Origin: Panagrolaimus kolymaensis
Lineage: Eukaryota; Nematoda; Chromadorea; Rhabditida; Panagrolaimidae
Direction of reading: 5' to 3'
DNA length: 64,000 bases
Assembly (NCBI GenBank): GCA_028622995.1
Contig: JAJQJQ010000010.1
Span: 682,001 to 746,000, forward strand
Shown here: positions 23,469-35,731 of the stretch, piece by piece
Position numbering within the stretch: the first letter of the stretch is position 1
How the letters are laid out: every line of letters starts with the position of its first letter
The notes under the pieces: generated by a model
Seen by the model: the letters and a program-made list of their open reading frames with translations, nothing else
What the model was told of the DNA's origin: nothing
Database searches by the model: none
Translations under genes and position numbers: made by a program

Positions 23469-26400
23469 AAATATTTAACAACAAAGCATGAATTTTTCAA
23501 ATCTCTCAGGAGAATTTTGGTTTTTATACGTTTAATGATCTCTTTTTTACCCTTTAAAGCCTTATACACAATTGTTTCACGCCTTCATTCATTCGCTTTT
23601 TTTCCTTTGACTTCTTGGAATACATTTTTCCAATACTTTTTCCCTTTGTCCCATAACAATAAAAATGTTGCACTCATTGTTATTTAAATTTATTGGTGTA
23701 GACAACTTACAGACAGACTTATTTACATCACAATAAATTATACAGTAAATACTAACTTACATAAATGCTTTTTGTAACTATGAAACAAAATGTTTAAAAA
23801 AGTGACATAATAAGATATGTATTCAGTTAGTCTAAAAAAGGGGACTTTGTAAATCAAATTTAGATTATGTTCACTTTTATAAGTAAATTTATGAAATTTT
23901 GTTTAGTTTATTGAAAAACAAAACTATGGTCTTTTAAAAATCCAAATAACTAATGGCTCGCTTTCTGAGGGTTTTTAACATGCATGAAATTAATTTTTCT
24001 TTTTTTCCTCATTTCTTATTACTTCTATTTTGTCTAACACTTTGAGACATTTTTTTTATTTTGTTGTTGACAATGTGTTTATAAATTCTTTATCGGTCTC
24101 CTGCATTTGACAGACATCCTACTCTTCCATAAAGTGCATCTTCTTCACATCAAATTTTATGGAAACTTTTTTTATATTATTTTATTTTACGTGCCTAATA
24201 TTTAATCATAAAACTTGTGTTGTGCATCATCATCATCTCGAGCTCGAAAAAGCATTTGACTGATGCAAAATTTAACACTTCACTTTTGTTTTTTATTTTA
24301 GCGGTTTTCGCTCTCGTTCTTTCTTCTTTTTTTTCCAATTTATGGATGAATGAATGAAAAAACTCATGTTTTTTTCTCCATTTTCCATTTCTGTCAAAAA
24401 TTTTATGCTTTTCATTGTTTTAGAAAAAAAACTTGGTGTGTTGTTTGTTTCTTTAAAAAAGCCAAGTTTTAAAAATCAGTCAGCTATTTACGCATGGGAA
24501 AGCTCTAAATAAAAAATTCTAGGATGTACGATGGAATTATTTAGATACAAATATTAAATAATTTTCTTTGAAAATTTTTAAATTTTTTTAATTTTACTCG
24601 CAGATTCAATTAATTTGTTTTTCCTGTAAGTCAAACATTGTTTCGGTTGGTCTATAATCCCCTTCCTTTGTTTTCCTTTCCTTTTCACGTATATATCTTA
24701 ATCCCAAATGTTTCCATTTTGTTGAGCTGCTGTATAGCTTCGTAAATTTTTTTAGCACTTTACGTCATTTACTTGAAATTATGCCTTCTATGAAGTAAAA
24801 AAATTGCATCGTTTTACAAGTATTTTTAGTAACTATTTTTTATTTTTGCAAAAAGGATAAAGAAAAGTTTTCTTTTTTTAAATTTCACATAATACCGTAA
24901 TGAAAGAATGAATTCAAGACGTATATGCATCCTCCTCTTCCCATGAACGTCGTCGTCAATTTTTTATTTTATTTTAATGATGACTATTACCTTTTTAAAA
25001 TGTTAATAAAAACTCAAGAGATTTATTTTATTTTTTTGTTTTGTTTATTATCTCTCACGCTTAAATATTTCACGGAGCCATGAGGGAATCTTTGATAACC
25101 CCTAAAGTGCGGGTATAAAAGTATATTAGCCGCGAGCTTGGTTTTGTCAAATTAAATATAAAAAGTAATAAAAATTCTTTGCGTTCTTCAGTTTTCAATT
25201 TTTTAGCTTTAATTTTCTAAAACTTTTTTGATAAGTTAAATTTTATATTTTGACATTTTTTAAGTTAAGTTTTTCATGCTATTATTCTCTTTGTCTTTGT
25301 ATTTGTTTGCGTGGTAGTAAAGAAGCAAAAAAAATATTAGTTGTGTCTACAAAATTTAATTCATTCATTGTTCTTTTGTTTTCAAGCAAAAGTTTAAAAT
25401 TTTCTAGCAAGAAAAAATGAAATTAATAATTTTTGTTCCACAAATCTTTCCAAAGAAAGTTTTCTGCGGAATCTTTTTTGCTAAAATTTGCTGGCCATTA
25501 ATTTTGCTCTACATTTTTAATAATTTAATTGTCGTTTCTTTTGGAAAATTTCAAAAAAAAACTTGCAATGTTATTCCATAATTAATAAAAAAAAATATAT
25601 TAAGATGTAACAACTTCCTTAAATAATAAATAGTACGCAAAAAATAAATTGTTCAGGCGGCGTTAAAATGCTAAGCTGGTGGTGATGACACAGGAAGCCT
25701 CCCTTTGCTTTAAGGAACTAAAAAAAATGCAGGATAAAAAACAATCAGTAGAGTAGAGTAGGCGAAGCCAAAATTCAAAAAATTTCTTCTTTCAAAAATC
25801 TTTCATTTTTCTTTCTTTTGGATTTTCTCGTGTATTCACTTTTTTATTTTTTTGTTTTCACAAATATAAAAAGATTATACCTGGGAATAATTTTAAAAAG
25901 TAATTTAAATAAGTTGTTTTTCTCGCGAAATGAAAGTAACAAAATCCTTTTCATTATATTCCCATGGCATTTAATGAACTCAAAAACATTAATTTAACCT
26001 TTCCCTTTTTTTAATCCTTATTAATTTTTTTTTGTTAAAAAGGCAAAGTACATCCATCCAAAAACAAAACAAATAAATAAAGAAAAATGTTTTTTCCGAC
26101 TTTTTGAATAATAACTTTATTAAAGTAAATTTTGTTTTTTTCTTTAATTTTTAGTCTGAAAAATGAATGAATGAAAAAACCATAAGTTTTGTTTCCGGTG
26201 GAAATAATAAAAAAAACATGACCAAGAATTTTTTCCCAGAGTTTCTTAGTTAATATTAAAGTCCAATTCATAGGAAGAAAAAATTCTGGTTCATTAATTT
26301 TATACTCACATGAATTTTTCTGGACCTTATGAGTGAATAATAAAATTGTCAACAAATTTTTTTATAAAAGTTTGTTTTTTTAATTCTTTCTTAAAATTCA

Positions 26401-27090
26401 GTCAGTCATTTACTTTCAAAAGATCACAAGTTAGTTGTCTATTTCTTTGGACCCTACAGTTGTTAAAAAAATAGGTATTTTAATATTTTATTTTAATCTT
26501 ATTTTTTTTTCTTTTTGTCCTTTTTTAATTTAGCGACCTTTATGATTTTTCATTATTTTTTTCTTCTTGAAAGTCAATGTCGTCTCGCTGAGCTTTTTTT
26601 TTTTGCTTCTTTTCATTAGGAAATGATGTTGTTCTTCTTTCGTTAATTCTCCTCCCCTTCCCTTCTTAATCGCAATTTAACTCCCAGTTGTATTGATATC
26701 TCTTTTTTCTTTTACTTTTTTTTCATTTCTTGTTAACTGCCAGTAATTTGACCTATTAAAACTTTTATCCTTTGCCTTTATATTTTTTTTGTGTTTTTTG
26801 CCCCATTCAAGTTTGTTTTTTCTCGACAAACAAAAAAACATTTGACCCTCCTTCTTTTTTTGCTTATTTATTAAACTTAAAAACAATTTTTTATTCATTT
26901 AAAAAGTCTAAAGAACATTTTTAAAAATTTATTCAAATATTTACTTAGAAATTTCACGCGGTTAAGAAAAGTTAATAAACATAAATTTATTTATTTAAAG
27001 TTATTCCATTTTTAGCTCAAAACCGAATTTTGTGGAAAACAACATTGCCAAAGAAAAACTTCCGTCTCACCAACTTTAAAATATCTCAAA
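23469..27090. other. Gene-free region upstream of nlp-1, 3.6 kb
   Basis: No supported coding exon. The region is very AT-rich. An isolated GC-richer patch at 25070-25140 carries a canonical TATA box with no recognisable gene behind it. The region probably holds nlp-1 regulatory DNA. Confidence 0.5.
25114..25120 (+). promoter_or_regulatory. Orphan TATA box
   Basis: TATAAAA sits inside a locally GC-rich patch (GCGGGTATAAAAGTATATTA) in otherwise AT-rich DNA, 2 kb before nlp-1. No open frame follows within several hundred bases, so it could serve a noncoding transcript, a distant first exon, or nothing. Confidence 0.3.
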
Positions 27091-27797
27091 ATGCAATTTG
27101 CTTTAAATTTATTTCTTGTTGCTCTTCTACCAATTATAATTTTAGCTGCTCCTTCACCGAAATTTCAGGTAAATTTACTTTGATTTTATAAATGTCATAT
27201 TTATGCAGATGTTTGTAATATTATTTTTGGATTTGATAGATGTAGTTTTTAAAAAAAAAAACTAAATTTAATTTTAAAAGTATAATTAATACCCAAGTGG
27301 CTTTTTGTAGGATAAAGAAAAACGAGAATCATCCAACACCCCCATTGGGAATTTAATTGATACTAATGCATATCGTATGAGTTTTGGTAAGCATCAATTT
27401 CAATAATTGTACTTTATAAAACTAACCTTTTATTTATTTTAGGCAAACGTAGCATGGACCCCAATGCTTTCCGTATGTCATTTGGTAAACGTACACCACC
27501 CATGGATCCTAATGCCTTTCGAATGAGTTTTGGTAAACGTCTTCCATATTACCCTATAAATCCTATGATGTATGCAGCTAAACGGGATGTTGAAGAAGCA
27601 CCTGAAGAACCCATCATGGTTAGTGAATCCCGTCACTTTTTTGCTTTAACTCTTTTTTAAAGTGCATATTTCTTTTTTAGGATGACTTTAGCGACAACCA
27701 ATATGCAAATAATGTTTTAAATATGGATGTCGATAATAGCAGCAACATGGATAAAAGAATGGACCGCAATAATTATTTCGTTGGTTTTGGAAAATAA
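27091..27797 (+). CDS. nlp-1: NLP-1-type MSFamide neuropeptide precursor
   Basis: Four exons (27091-27168, 27311-27386, 27443-27618, 27681-27797) encode a 148-residue secreted precursor. The signal peptide spans about residues 1-20 ([20 protein letters not shown]). Dibasic KR sites release three amidated peptides: one ending [10 protein letters not shown], then [12 protein letters not shown] and [14 protein letters not shown], each with a C-terminal Gly as amide donor. The precursor ends in [12 protein letters not shown], a fourth candidate amidated peptide of a different type (VGFamide). An intervening [13 protein letters not shown] fragment and an acidic spacer are probably non-signalling. 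MSFamides of this type define Caenorhabditis NLP-1, which is released from sensory neurons and acts on a neuropeptide GPCR in interneurons. An intron splits the first GKR site, so splicing there is needed for the first amidation/cleavage signal. Confidence 0.95.
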
Positions 27798-28440
27798 AAA
27801 ACTGACAAATTTAAGCAGGAATAATAATAATTTTTAAAGAAACTTTTTTGGTTGATTTTTACGTTTTAATAATTTTTAATGGCATTAATTTTATTTTATT
27901 TTAAATTTTTTTGTATGTATGTATTATAACTTCCTTTTTTCTTATACTTAGTGTGTTTGTGATTACTATTTTTGATCTCAGAAAAATAAAAACGTGTGAT
28001 TTGTTAACACATAAATAAACAATGTTATTGATAGCGTGAGAAATTAAATTATCTTTCAAGATTTGTGGAAACTTTTTATTAAGCAAAAAAAACAGAAATC
28101 TTCTTCCTTTTTTTGTGTGAAAAAAAGAGAATAAATTTGTGATGCAAAACGAAAAAAACCAAAAAAGAGATACAAACAATGTGGAAAATGTGGAAATTTT
28201 AGTGGCTTTGGAAACAACGAAGTCAAGAGACTCGGGAAATACATAAGTCAAAAAAGGTGAAAATAACATCTCTAATTTTGTAATCATTTGCTTATTATGT
28301 ATCTTAGCGACGTATGGAAGAATTTATAATGCATTCCACGTTTTTCCTCTTCAAATTTTTGTCATCGAAACAAAAAAAGCAACAAAAAAAACAAATGAAA
28401 AAAGGGTGAAACAAAAAATAAACATTGTTGACTTTAAAAA
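27798..28440. other. Gap between nlp-1 and the Ly6 gene
   Basis: There is an AATAAA word near 27985 for nlp-1 and no coding exon. The two genes are on the same strand 643 bases apart, wide for an operon. Confidence 0.5.
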
Positions 28441-29149
28441 ATGAAATTTTACCTTTTCTGGATATACTGTCGCTTATTAATCTATTTTTTATTTTTTTCA
28501 TTGTTGCAAAAATGTGAGTCTTTAATTTCGTCTTTACCATATGACTAATGTAAATAAATATATGTAAATACAGACGCTGAAGGGCTTAGTTGTCATCAAT
28601 GTAATGGATGGAACGGATATTATCCACCAGCTAAAACTTCTGTTTCAACATGTGCTAATAGGAATAATTTGTGTTCAACTACACAGGTAATTCAGCTTTA
28701 ACTGATCATTTTTAAAAAGCGGATTAAATTTTTTTGAAAGATCGAACATTAAAAAAGAAACAAAAGAATAATGGAGTCATTATTTTTTAGTATTGCGTAA
28801 AAGTAATTGATCCAATGAACCCTGGCGTGGATTATGTAACTTTTAAAAGTGATTGCTACTATCAAAATGTGTTGCAAGTGAGTCCAACAAACTTAACTTC
28901 TATTGTCGCAGGTCAATGCTTACCTTATCAAGATGGTTCAAATCCAGCAAAAATGTACTAATTTTGCTTTCTCAAAAAAGTTAATAAACAAAACTTATTT
29001 TCTATTCTTAATTTTCCAGATGGTGGTATTGCTTTTGCAATGATCGAGATTTTTGTAATTCATCCCATAAAAAATCCACAAGTATTATAGCTTTTCTCAT
29101 CGCAACAGCAACTTTTTTAATTTCCTCCACACCACTTACTTTTTTGTGA
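28441..29149 (+). CDS. Ly6/uPAR-type GPI-anchored protein
   Basis: Four exons (28441-28513, 28574-28686, 28791-28954, 29020-29149) give 159 residues. A hydrophobic signal peptide is followed at about residue 30 by LSCHQCNGW, the typical first-strand cysteine pattern of a three-finger Ly6 fold. Ten cysteines follow the family layout and end in CFCNDRDFCN, the conserved C-terminal Cys-Asn. After that comes a hydrophobic tail (STSIIAFLIATATFLI) with almost nothing behind it, as in a GPI-attachment signal. The closest described nematode relatives would be ODR-2/HOT or other neuronal Ly6 proteins that tune channels or receptors; which subfamily cannot be settled by eye. It is convergent with the dynein light chain gene, with only 73 bases between stop codons. 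Confidence 0.85.
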
Positions 29150-29222
29150 AGAAGCTTTCTTCTGCAGAGAAAAATCAATTAGACTTTTTTTCATTTATTT
29201 GTTTTATTTTTTCTTTTAATCT

Positions 29223-29564
29223 TCAAAATGCAGTTTTAAATAACATAATTGCAATATTATTTAAATAAAAATATATGAAACAATTAGATTCGTGACTAAC
29301 AAATGAACCAAAATTCCGTCCAACTACGCAATGCCAACTTGTACCATATTTTTGATCAAACTGCTCTTTAATAAATACCGCCACATCCTAAACAAGAGTA
29401 AATTATAGTATTTAAAAACCCTGAATTATTCTTCTTACCTTTTCAACTTTATAATTTGCTAATGCTTCACCAGCAACTTGAAAGACAGCCGCCTGCATTT
29501 CATCACTCATGTCTGTACTTTTTACCAACGGTGGTTTTGAAGTAGAAATTTCACCAGCAGCCAT
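29223..29564 (-). CDS. Dynein light chain, LC8 (DYNLL) family
   Basis: Two minus-strand exons (29439-29564 and 29223-29387) encode 96 residues. After a short N-terminal extension ([15 protein letters not shown]) come the LC8 hallmarks: DMSDEMQ, the helix [20 protein letters not shown], and [15 protein letters not shown] leading to FIYFYL and a final hydrophobic beta strand. LC8 dimers bind short linear motifs in dynein intermediate chain and many other cargos. The sequence is divergent: the usual strand YLGQVAILLFKSG is replaced by a version with two Asn ([14 protein letters not shown]), and the N-terminus is about 7 residues longer than canonical 89-residue LC8. It is therefore likely a paralogue rather than the ubiquitous form. 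Confidence 0.93.
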
Positions 29565-32500
29565 TTTTTCTTATATATGCTAAAAGAATTTTACTAACAT
29601 CACATCATCAAAAAGAAAAGTAAAAAATAAGAAAAAAGAAAAACCACGCATTTAAAAATAAAATATTAGAAGGAGAAAGAGATACTACATTAGAAGTGCA
29701 AAGATCGAATAATGGATCTTTTGTCACTAAACCTATCCTATAGCTTTTTCAACACACTTAAAAATAACTTTTTCGACCAATGAATGATACAAATAATAAT
29801 TTTCTCGGGCAATAGCCCAAAACAAACATAAGCTGCTCTTTTTTTTCTCCGTGAAAAATGGTAAGTCTCACTTACAAGAAGATTGAAAATAACTTTGCAG
29901 AAATGTATATCTTTCGCGCAACTTTTTCTGTCATTTTTCTTTTTTGCTTTTGTCTCAATGACGTCCGTTGTTTTTGCTACACTTACGAGATAGAGAAAGA
30001 GATACTTTTTGGAATTTTGGAGACTTTTGATCAATGTTGCTTTCAACTTTTTTACTCAATGCCGCCCGCCACCACTTTAAAAAAGAATGAGCAAAAAAAC
30101 ATACAAAAATTTATAAGTCATTTATTTTTCTCTTGTTTTGAAAGTGAAAAGTTGTTTAATATTTTACTTTTTTGAAATGTAAAAGAAGATTCCCAAAGTA
30201 CAAATTGAATGGAATAAATTATAACATAACTACGAAAAATCTGTGAAAATTGATGCATGCGTTTCTCATTTTTTAAGATCGTATTTCCTTAAAGCATGTT
30301 GGCGTTGGTGTTGTTTGATACTCATGGATATAATGCATAATAATCGGGGAAAATATATATGGAAACAAAGCTCTTGAAGTCGGCTTCTTGGCACACGAAA
30401 GCTTATTTCAAAAAAGCAATGAATGATGAATTGGTCAATCATTGACCTGAAAAATAATAGGCACGGAGAAAGAAATTCAGCTGCAAATTTGTTGCATAAC
30501 AACAAATCATCAATATACCGCGCCGATCCCTTTTTTCAAGTGTGAGGGCGAAAAGCATATGGTCATTATTATTAAGAGGTCAAGCATTCAATCAAATTTT
30601 TTACACTCATGTTTAATTTTTATTCCTTTTTTATTTTATTTTTTATTCATTTTGTTTTTTGGTCATTTTTTTGTTGAAAGTAATGCTTACATATGTCCAT
30701 CTCGGAATATATTATAAGATGAGCATTCATCAATGCGGCGAAATTTCATTTAAAGTTAGCTACTTTTTAGAATATATATAATTGTTTGTCTTTTTTTTCA
30801 AAAAATGCATTTATTATATATTTTTTTGATAACTTTTTCCCCCTCTAAATATTTTCAAGTTAAAATGAGAAGTGTAAAAGCTTTGAGAAACTTTTAAAAT
30901 AAGTATAAAAAAAAGGAAGAGACAAGTTAAAAGCTTCGGTTTTCTTCCCAACGAAGAAACAATCCGATTTTGGGTTTCTATCAAAAAAGGACGGTCACAG
31001 GAATACGCTCTCTTGTTCTACGGATTTCCGCTGCCGTTCCAAATGAAGCAAAAAAAGCATACACTTTTAAAAAAGCTCAATCTTTAACCCACTCCCACGC
31101 TTCTCAACTCAATTCATTCAACTCAACCGACTCAACTTGCTTTAAATTTGCATACAACTTTTAAATGTTTGAATTCAATGTTTGCGCAGAGATAGCTTTT
31201 TTTAGTTAAAATTACTCCGTCGGGAGATGAGAAGAAAATCTGCCATAGGCTGTGAATACTTTTTATTTTTATTTTTAAAATGCTTGCATTTAGTCTTCGT
31301 TTTTTTTCATCCTGAAAATAAATTGGCTAATCAACAACGTTTTTTTTTCTAACCCTAATGCCGCCTTTCTTTCTTTTTTTTGTTTTGTTTTATGCCGATT
31401 AAATTTATGAGGGTTTAAAGAAGATATAATTGACTTTCACACAAACGAGAAAATTTATTTTATTTGATATTTTTTTTTCCTGGTGGCGGCAACTATCTCG
31501 AGAGGTGTTGAAAGATAAATTACTTTGAATTTTTTTTTTATTGTTGCACGATTTCATTTTTTCTTTTGCTTTTTGTATTTATAACTAAAAAGGTTGGATT
31601 TATTGCGTTTCATTTTTTCGATTTTAATTTGCATGAAAAATTTATTATTTCAAGGACGATTGCTTTCTTGAAAGCAAATATATTAAATCTTGATTCGGGC
31701 AATTTGTCATTTATATATTAAAAAAAATTGACATTAAAAAGGGGAAAAGCAAAAGCGAATGAATTGGTGTCGTCGCAACTCAATTTAAAAGAAAAGCAGC
31801 TTCATGCATGTGTTCGTTTTGATCTTTATATTCTCTTTGGCAGCATCAAAACACTTGAAAATTTTTGTTATTGAAAAATGCATTTAAAACCCAGTAAACT
31901 CCACATAAAACAAATTTGTTGTTTTTCACACTTTCTTTTCACAGCTATCAGCGTTATTGATACTTTAGAAAAGTGGCATAAAAAAATTTTTTTGGCTCAA
32001 GAATGTAACCATTACTCAATTTTTTTTTTGTGCTGTGGAAGAAGAGTTGGATAAACATTTTTTTGGCAACACTTTTTTAGATGAAAAAAAAACTCCAAAC
32101 TTATAGGAAAGCAGCTGCAGTTGGTTGCAGTAGTAGCACTTGTCGAACTAGAACGCATTTTGCATTCTCAAGGAAAAATGAGATCTCATGGGATATATAT
32201 TTGTGGATAATCTGTAAGCATGGAATAGAAAGAGAAGAAGGCGCCTATGGGCTACCAACACATCCTTTAATAAGATTTTGTTCAGTCAGTCACCAACCAA
32301 AGCGAATATCAAAGTTATTTGGTTTTTTTGCACCACCATCAAATTTATAACCTCTGGGATTTTTTATCGTTTATTTTTTTGATGACTTCAAATAAACATT
32401 TTTTATTACAGTAGTCGATAATTTTTAGAAAATTAAGTGTGAAAATGGGAAAGTCGTGAACCTCACATAGGAAGATAAAAAGTAATATAAACTTAATTTC

Positions 32501-35500
32501 GACCAAAAAAAGAAGTAATACTCTTATTATGAGTCTTCTTTTTTTTGGGCTGCCAAAATATTTTTTCTGAACAAACTAACTATATCTATCTATTATGATA
32601 TCTTTTATACTATTTTTCCATATCCCAAAAAGTGTCCTTGAAAAATAGCAACAGCAGCTTTCTGAAATTTGCTCCTATAGAGGAAAAAAAAGAAAGAATG
32701 AAAAAAATAGTTTTGGCTTCATCGTTTCCCTTCCTTTATCGAACTCTATAGAGCTAAAAATGACAGTTGTTGGTGCTTTGTGACAAGTTGGGTCAAAGGC
32801 ATCGTCGTCGGATTAAAGCAAGGCTCCTGCTTTTTTGGCTTTTTAGCTGCCAAAAGCGTTATTTTTCTTTCTCTCGATCTTACCTTTTTGTCTTTCATTT
32901 TTCTTTTCTTTAAAAAATCTTTAGGGAAAAAATAATGCAAAAATAATATAAATAGGTTGTCGAACAACATTTATACCTATTTGCTTCTGCTTGCTGCTGC
33001 TGCAATGAAAATAGATATACATTTTTTTAATTGTCATTTGATTCTCGGCATTTTCCAATCAACACTCTCCCTTTCCACTTTCTCTAAGAGAAGGTCATTT
33101 TGCTTTTTTTCGAGTTATTGCGCTAAAGCCTAAAGGATTTACTTATTTCTCCCACCATCAACAAGCCATCCACCACCACCTAGTCAATCTTAATTTTCTT
33201 TTTATTTTTCATTGCTTATGTCTTTTTTAAAGAAAAAAAATAATTATGGTTTCTTTTTATGTAATTTTGAAAAGTAATTACAATTTTTTAAAGGTTTGAT
33301 GAAATGATTTCAATTTTTCTTTCTTTATTTTAGCCATATTTCTAAAATTTAAGAATCATCGACCCTTAAACATTTCAGCAACAGTTATTTTTTATTATTT
33401 TAATTATCATGTGTTTCACATCTTTTATATCCTTTTCTGCCATCATCATCAAAATCGAACACTCTTCAAAACTAGGCAATAACTTTTAACGAGACTTTAA
33501 AATAAAAATAAAAAACTTTTATTACTATCTTTGAACTAAAATCTTCTTCTCTCCAACTTTTTTTATTTCATCTCTTTTTTCCCATAAGCAAAAAATTTCT
33601 AGCTCAATTGTGGGACATTGTCTTTGTGGGATTTGAGAAGCAAGCTGGATAGCTTTTTTAGAAGAAAGGAAGAAAAAAGATATGGATGTTGTTGTTGTAT
33701 GTTTTGGCTTCTGACAGGGCAAAAAGAAAAGAAAACAATTCGAATAATTTAATTTTGACTTGTTGCATATATTTTTGTCGTTGCAAGCCAGCTAAATAAA
33801 TGGATAGGAGCCTATTCCCTGTCTTCGAAAAATTTAAGTTAAGACAAATTTTTTATATTATTTTTCGGGATGTCGTATATCATCATACTTTTTTTTTGTC
33901 TTGTTCTTGTTTGAGAGTATCAACGATTTGTTTAATATTTTTATTTCTTAAATGTTTGATAGTTAAATGATGATGAGAGAGACCCATTGAAAGACAAAAT
34001 CATTAAAATGTTGTAACGCCAGAGGTTTGATGAGAAATTGAAAAGTCGCCGATTAAGTGGTTTATCTTTGCTCTGCTCATCTTCGGCACATTTTTTGAAG
34101 GGTGTCTATTCCTTTTTTTTATTCGTGGAAGTTCTTCTTCGTCCTCGCGCAAGCTCATTATAGCTCTTTTATGCGGTAATACAATTAGCCTTTAGTTGCA
34201 TAGAAAGCAGTGGTCAGTCGTCGCAGCTTGAATAGGAAGAACCAAAATCGAGTTGCAAGCAAAACATGGGAGTTCTTCTTCATGCTGCCGTTTTTCGTTC
34301 GAAAAAATAAAGATGATGTTGTTCGCTGCGGGTTTAGTTAATTTGTTAGTAATCGTTACATGCTTATTTTATTTTTGATTTGATTTTTTAGTCTCTTAAT
34401 TATTTTTGCCTCATTCTTTATTTTTGTTTTCTTTAAAAAATTACGATAAATTTTTTTGGGTTTAAATTTCTTTTTTTCTTTGTGTATATTATTTTATGGA
34501 TATTATAAAGAAATAATTCTGCTGTTAGAGAGTTCGTCATTATTTTTATTATGAATGTCAATGATCTAACTTTTTATGTTTTTTAAATGGATTATATATA
34601 TATTTTTAATTCATTTTCTTTATTCATTTATGCTCCCTCTTGTCTTTTTTATGCCTTTGCGGCGGCATTTTATTTTTGATTTGACGAACGTTGATCGAAA
34701 GGCAAAACCTCTAAGGTTGTAAGTCAGTCGATATTACACTGCCGCAAAAATGTTATCCTGACTTGAGTTGCTAAGAGGCAAAGTGCCTGTTATTGTCTTG
34801 ATGCTGCTTACTTCCATTGAACTAGCAAAAATCCTGAGGACACGCGTCATTCTATTGGACATCGGTGGCAAAAACCAAAGGGCCTTTCTTCTCTTTATTC
34901 ATTTCTCAAGGGACAAAACAAAAACTGTTGTTTTTTCCTTTGTTTTTGTTTCCGGCTTTTTTACATCCTTCATGGCTTTTAAAATGAATCTCATTCATGG
35001 ATTTATCTTTCATGTTTTCTCTCTTAAATTCTTGACCATTTAAAACTTTTTTAATTCTTTCTTTGTGGTGGGGGACTTTTGTACCTTCAAAAAATAACTT
35101 TTACCCATTCTTATTAGCATAGCTATATATAGTATTGGATTGGATATGTTTTTTTTGTTTTATTTTTCGCGTTTTTTTTTTGACGCAGTCCACCCGGGTG
35201 ACATTTGAGTAGTTGCAAGCAAGCATGCCAGCGATGGTGGATGTCGATCATCATATAGAAAGCTTTTGGTCAATAGATGGATGCTATGCGTCGGCTGCCG
35301 TTCTTTCTCGTTAGCTACTTCTTGTTGTCAAAAGGCGAGTCTTATTTCAGGTTGAAGAGTCAGTGAGTGAAGTGCAAACTTGCGCGACCTTGTTTTAAAA
35401 AAAGGCGTGCCTCCACTTAAAAAGCTATTTTTCACTTTGGTTTTTTTTGTTTAGAAAGTAATCTACTTTGCTATTTTATTTTTTTAATTTTTTTGGCAAA

Positions 35501-35731
35501 AAAGATTTTCCTTTTCTCTTTTAAAGTTATTGACTGATTTTTTTTGACAACCTTCTATCATAATTTTTGCGAGATTTTCTGATCGTGAAATGACTGACAA
35601 TTCGATTTTTATTTTATTTTAATCTTTAAAAACTATAATACTTTTATTTATTTATTTTAGGGCTAAAATAACCTAATAATTATTATATTGGCATTTAAAA
35701 ATAATCATTTAATAATCAAATTGTCGCCGTC
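29565..35731. other. Gene-free region upstream of syg-1, 6.2 kb
   Basis: This is the largest gap in the window. Open frames here are isolated, lack matched splice sites and show the Phe/Lys bias of homopolymer DNA. Locally GC-richer islands occur (about 31.2, 34.2, 34.7 and 35.2-35.4 kb). The region probably carries regulatory DNA or unrecognised noncoding 5' exons of syg-1. I saw no RNA gene. Confidence 0.45.

Noticed and set aside
32081..32350. 89-codon frame in the gap upstream of syg-1
   Set aside because: No homology, no signal or domain, no splice partners; consistent with chance in a locally GC-richer patch.
34768..35043. 91-codon hydrophobic frame in the syg-1 upstream gap
   Set aside because: It starts at a non-supported codon and its composition follows T-rich DNA; no coding signature.
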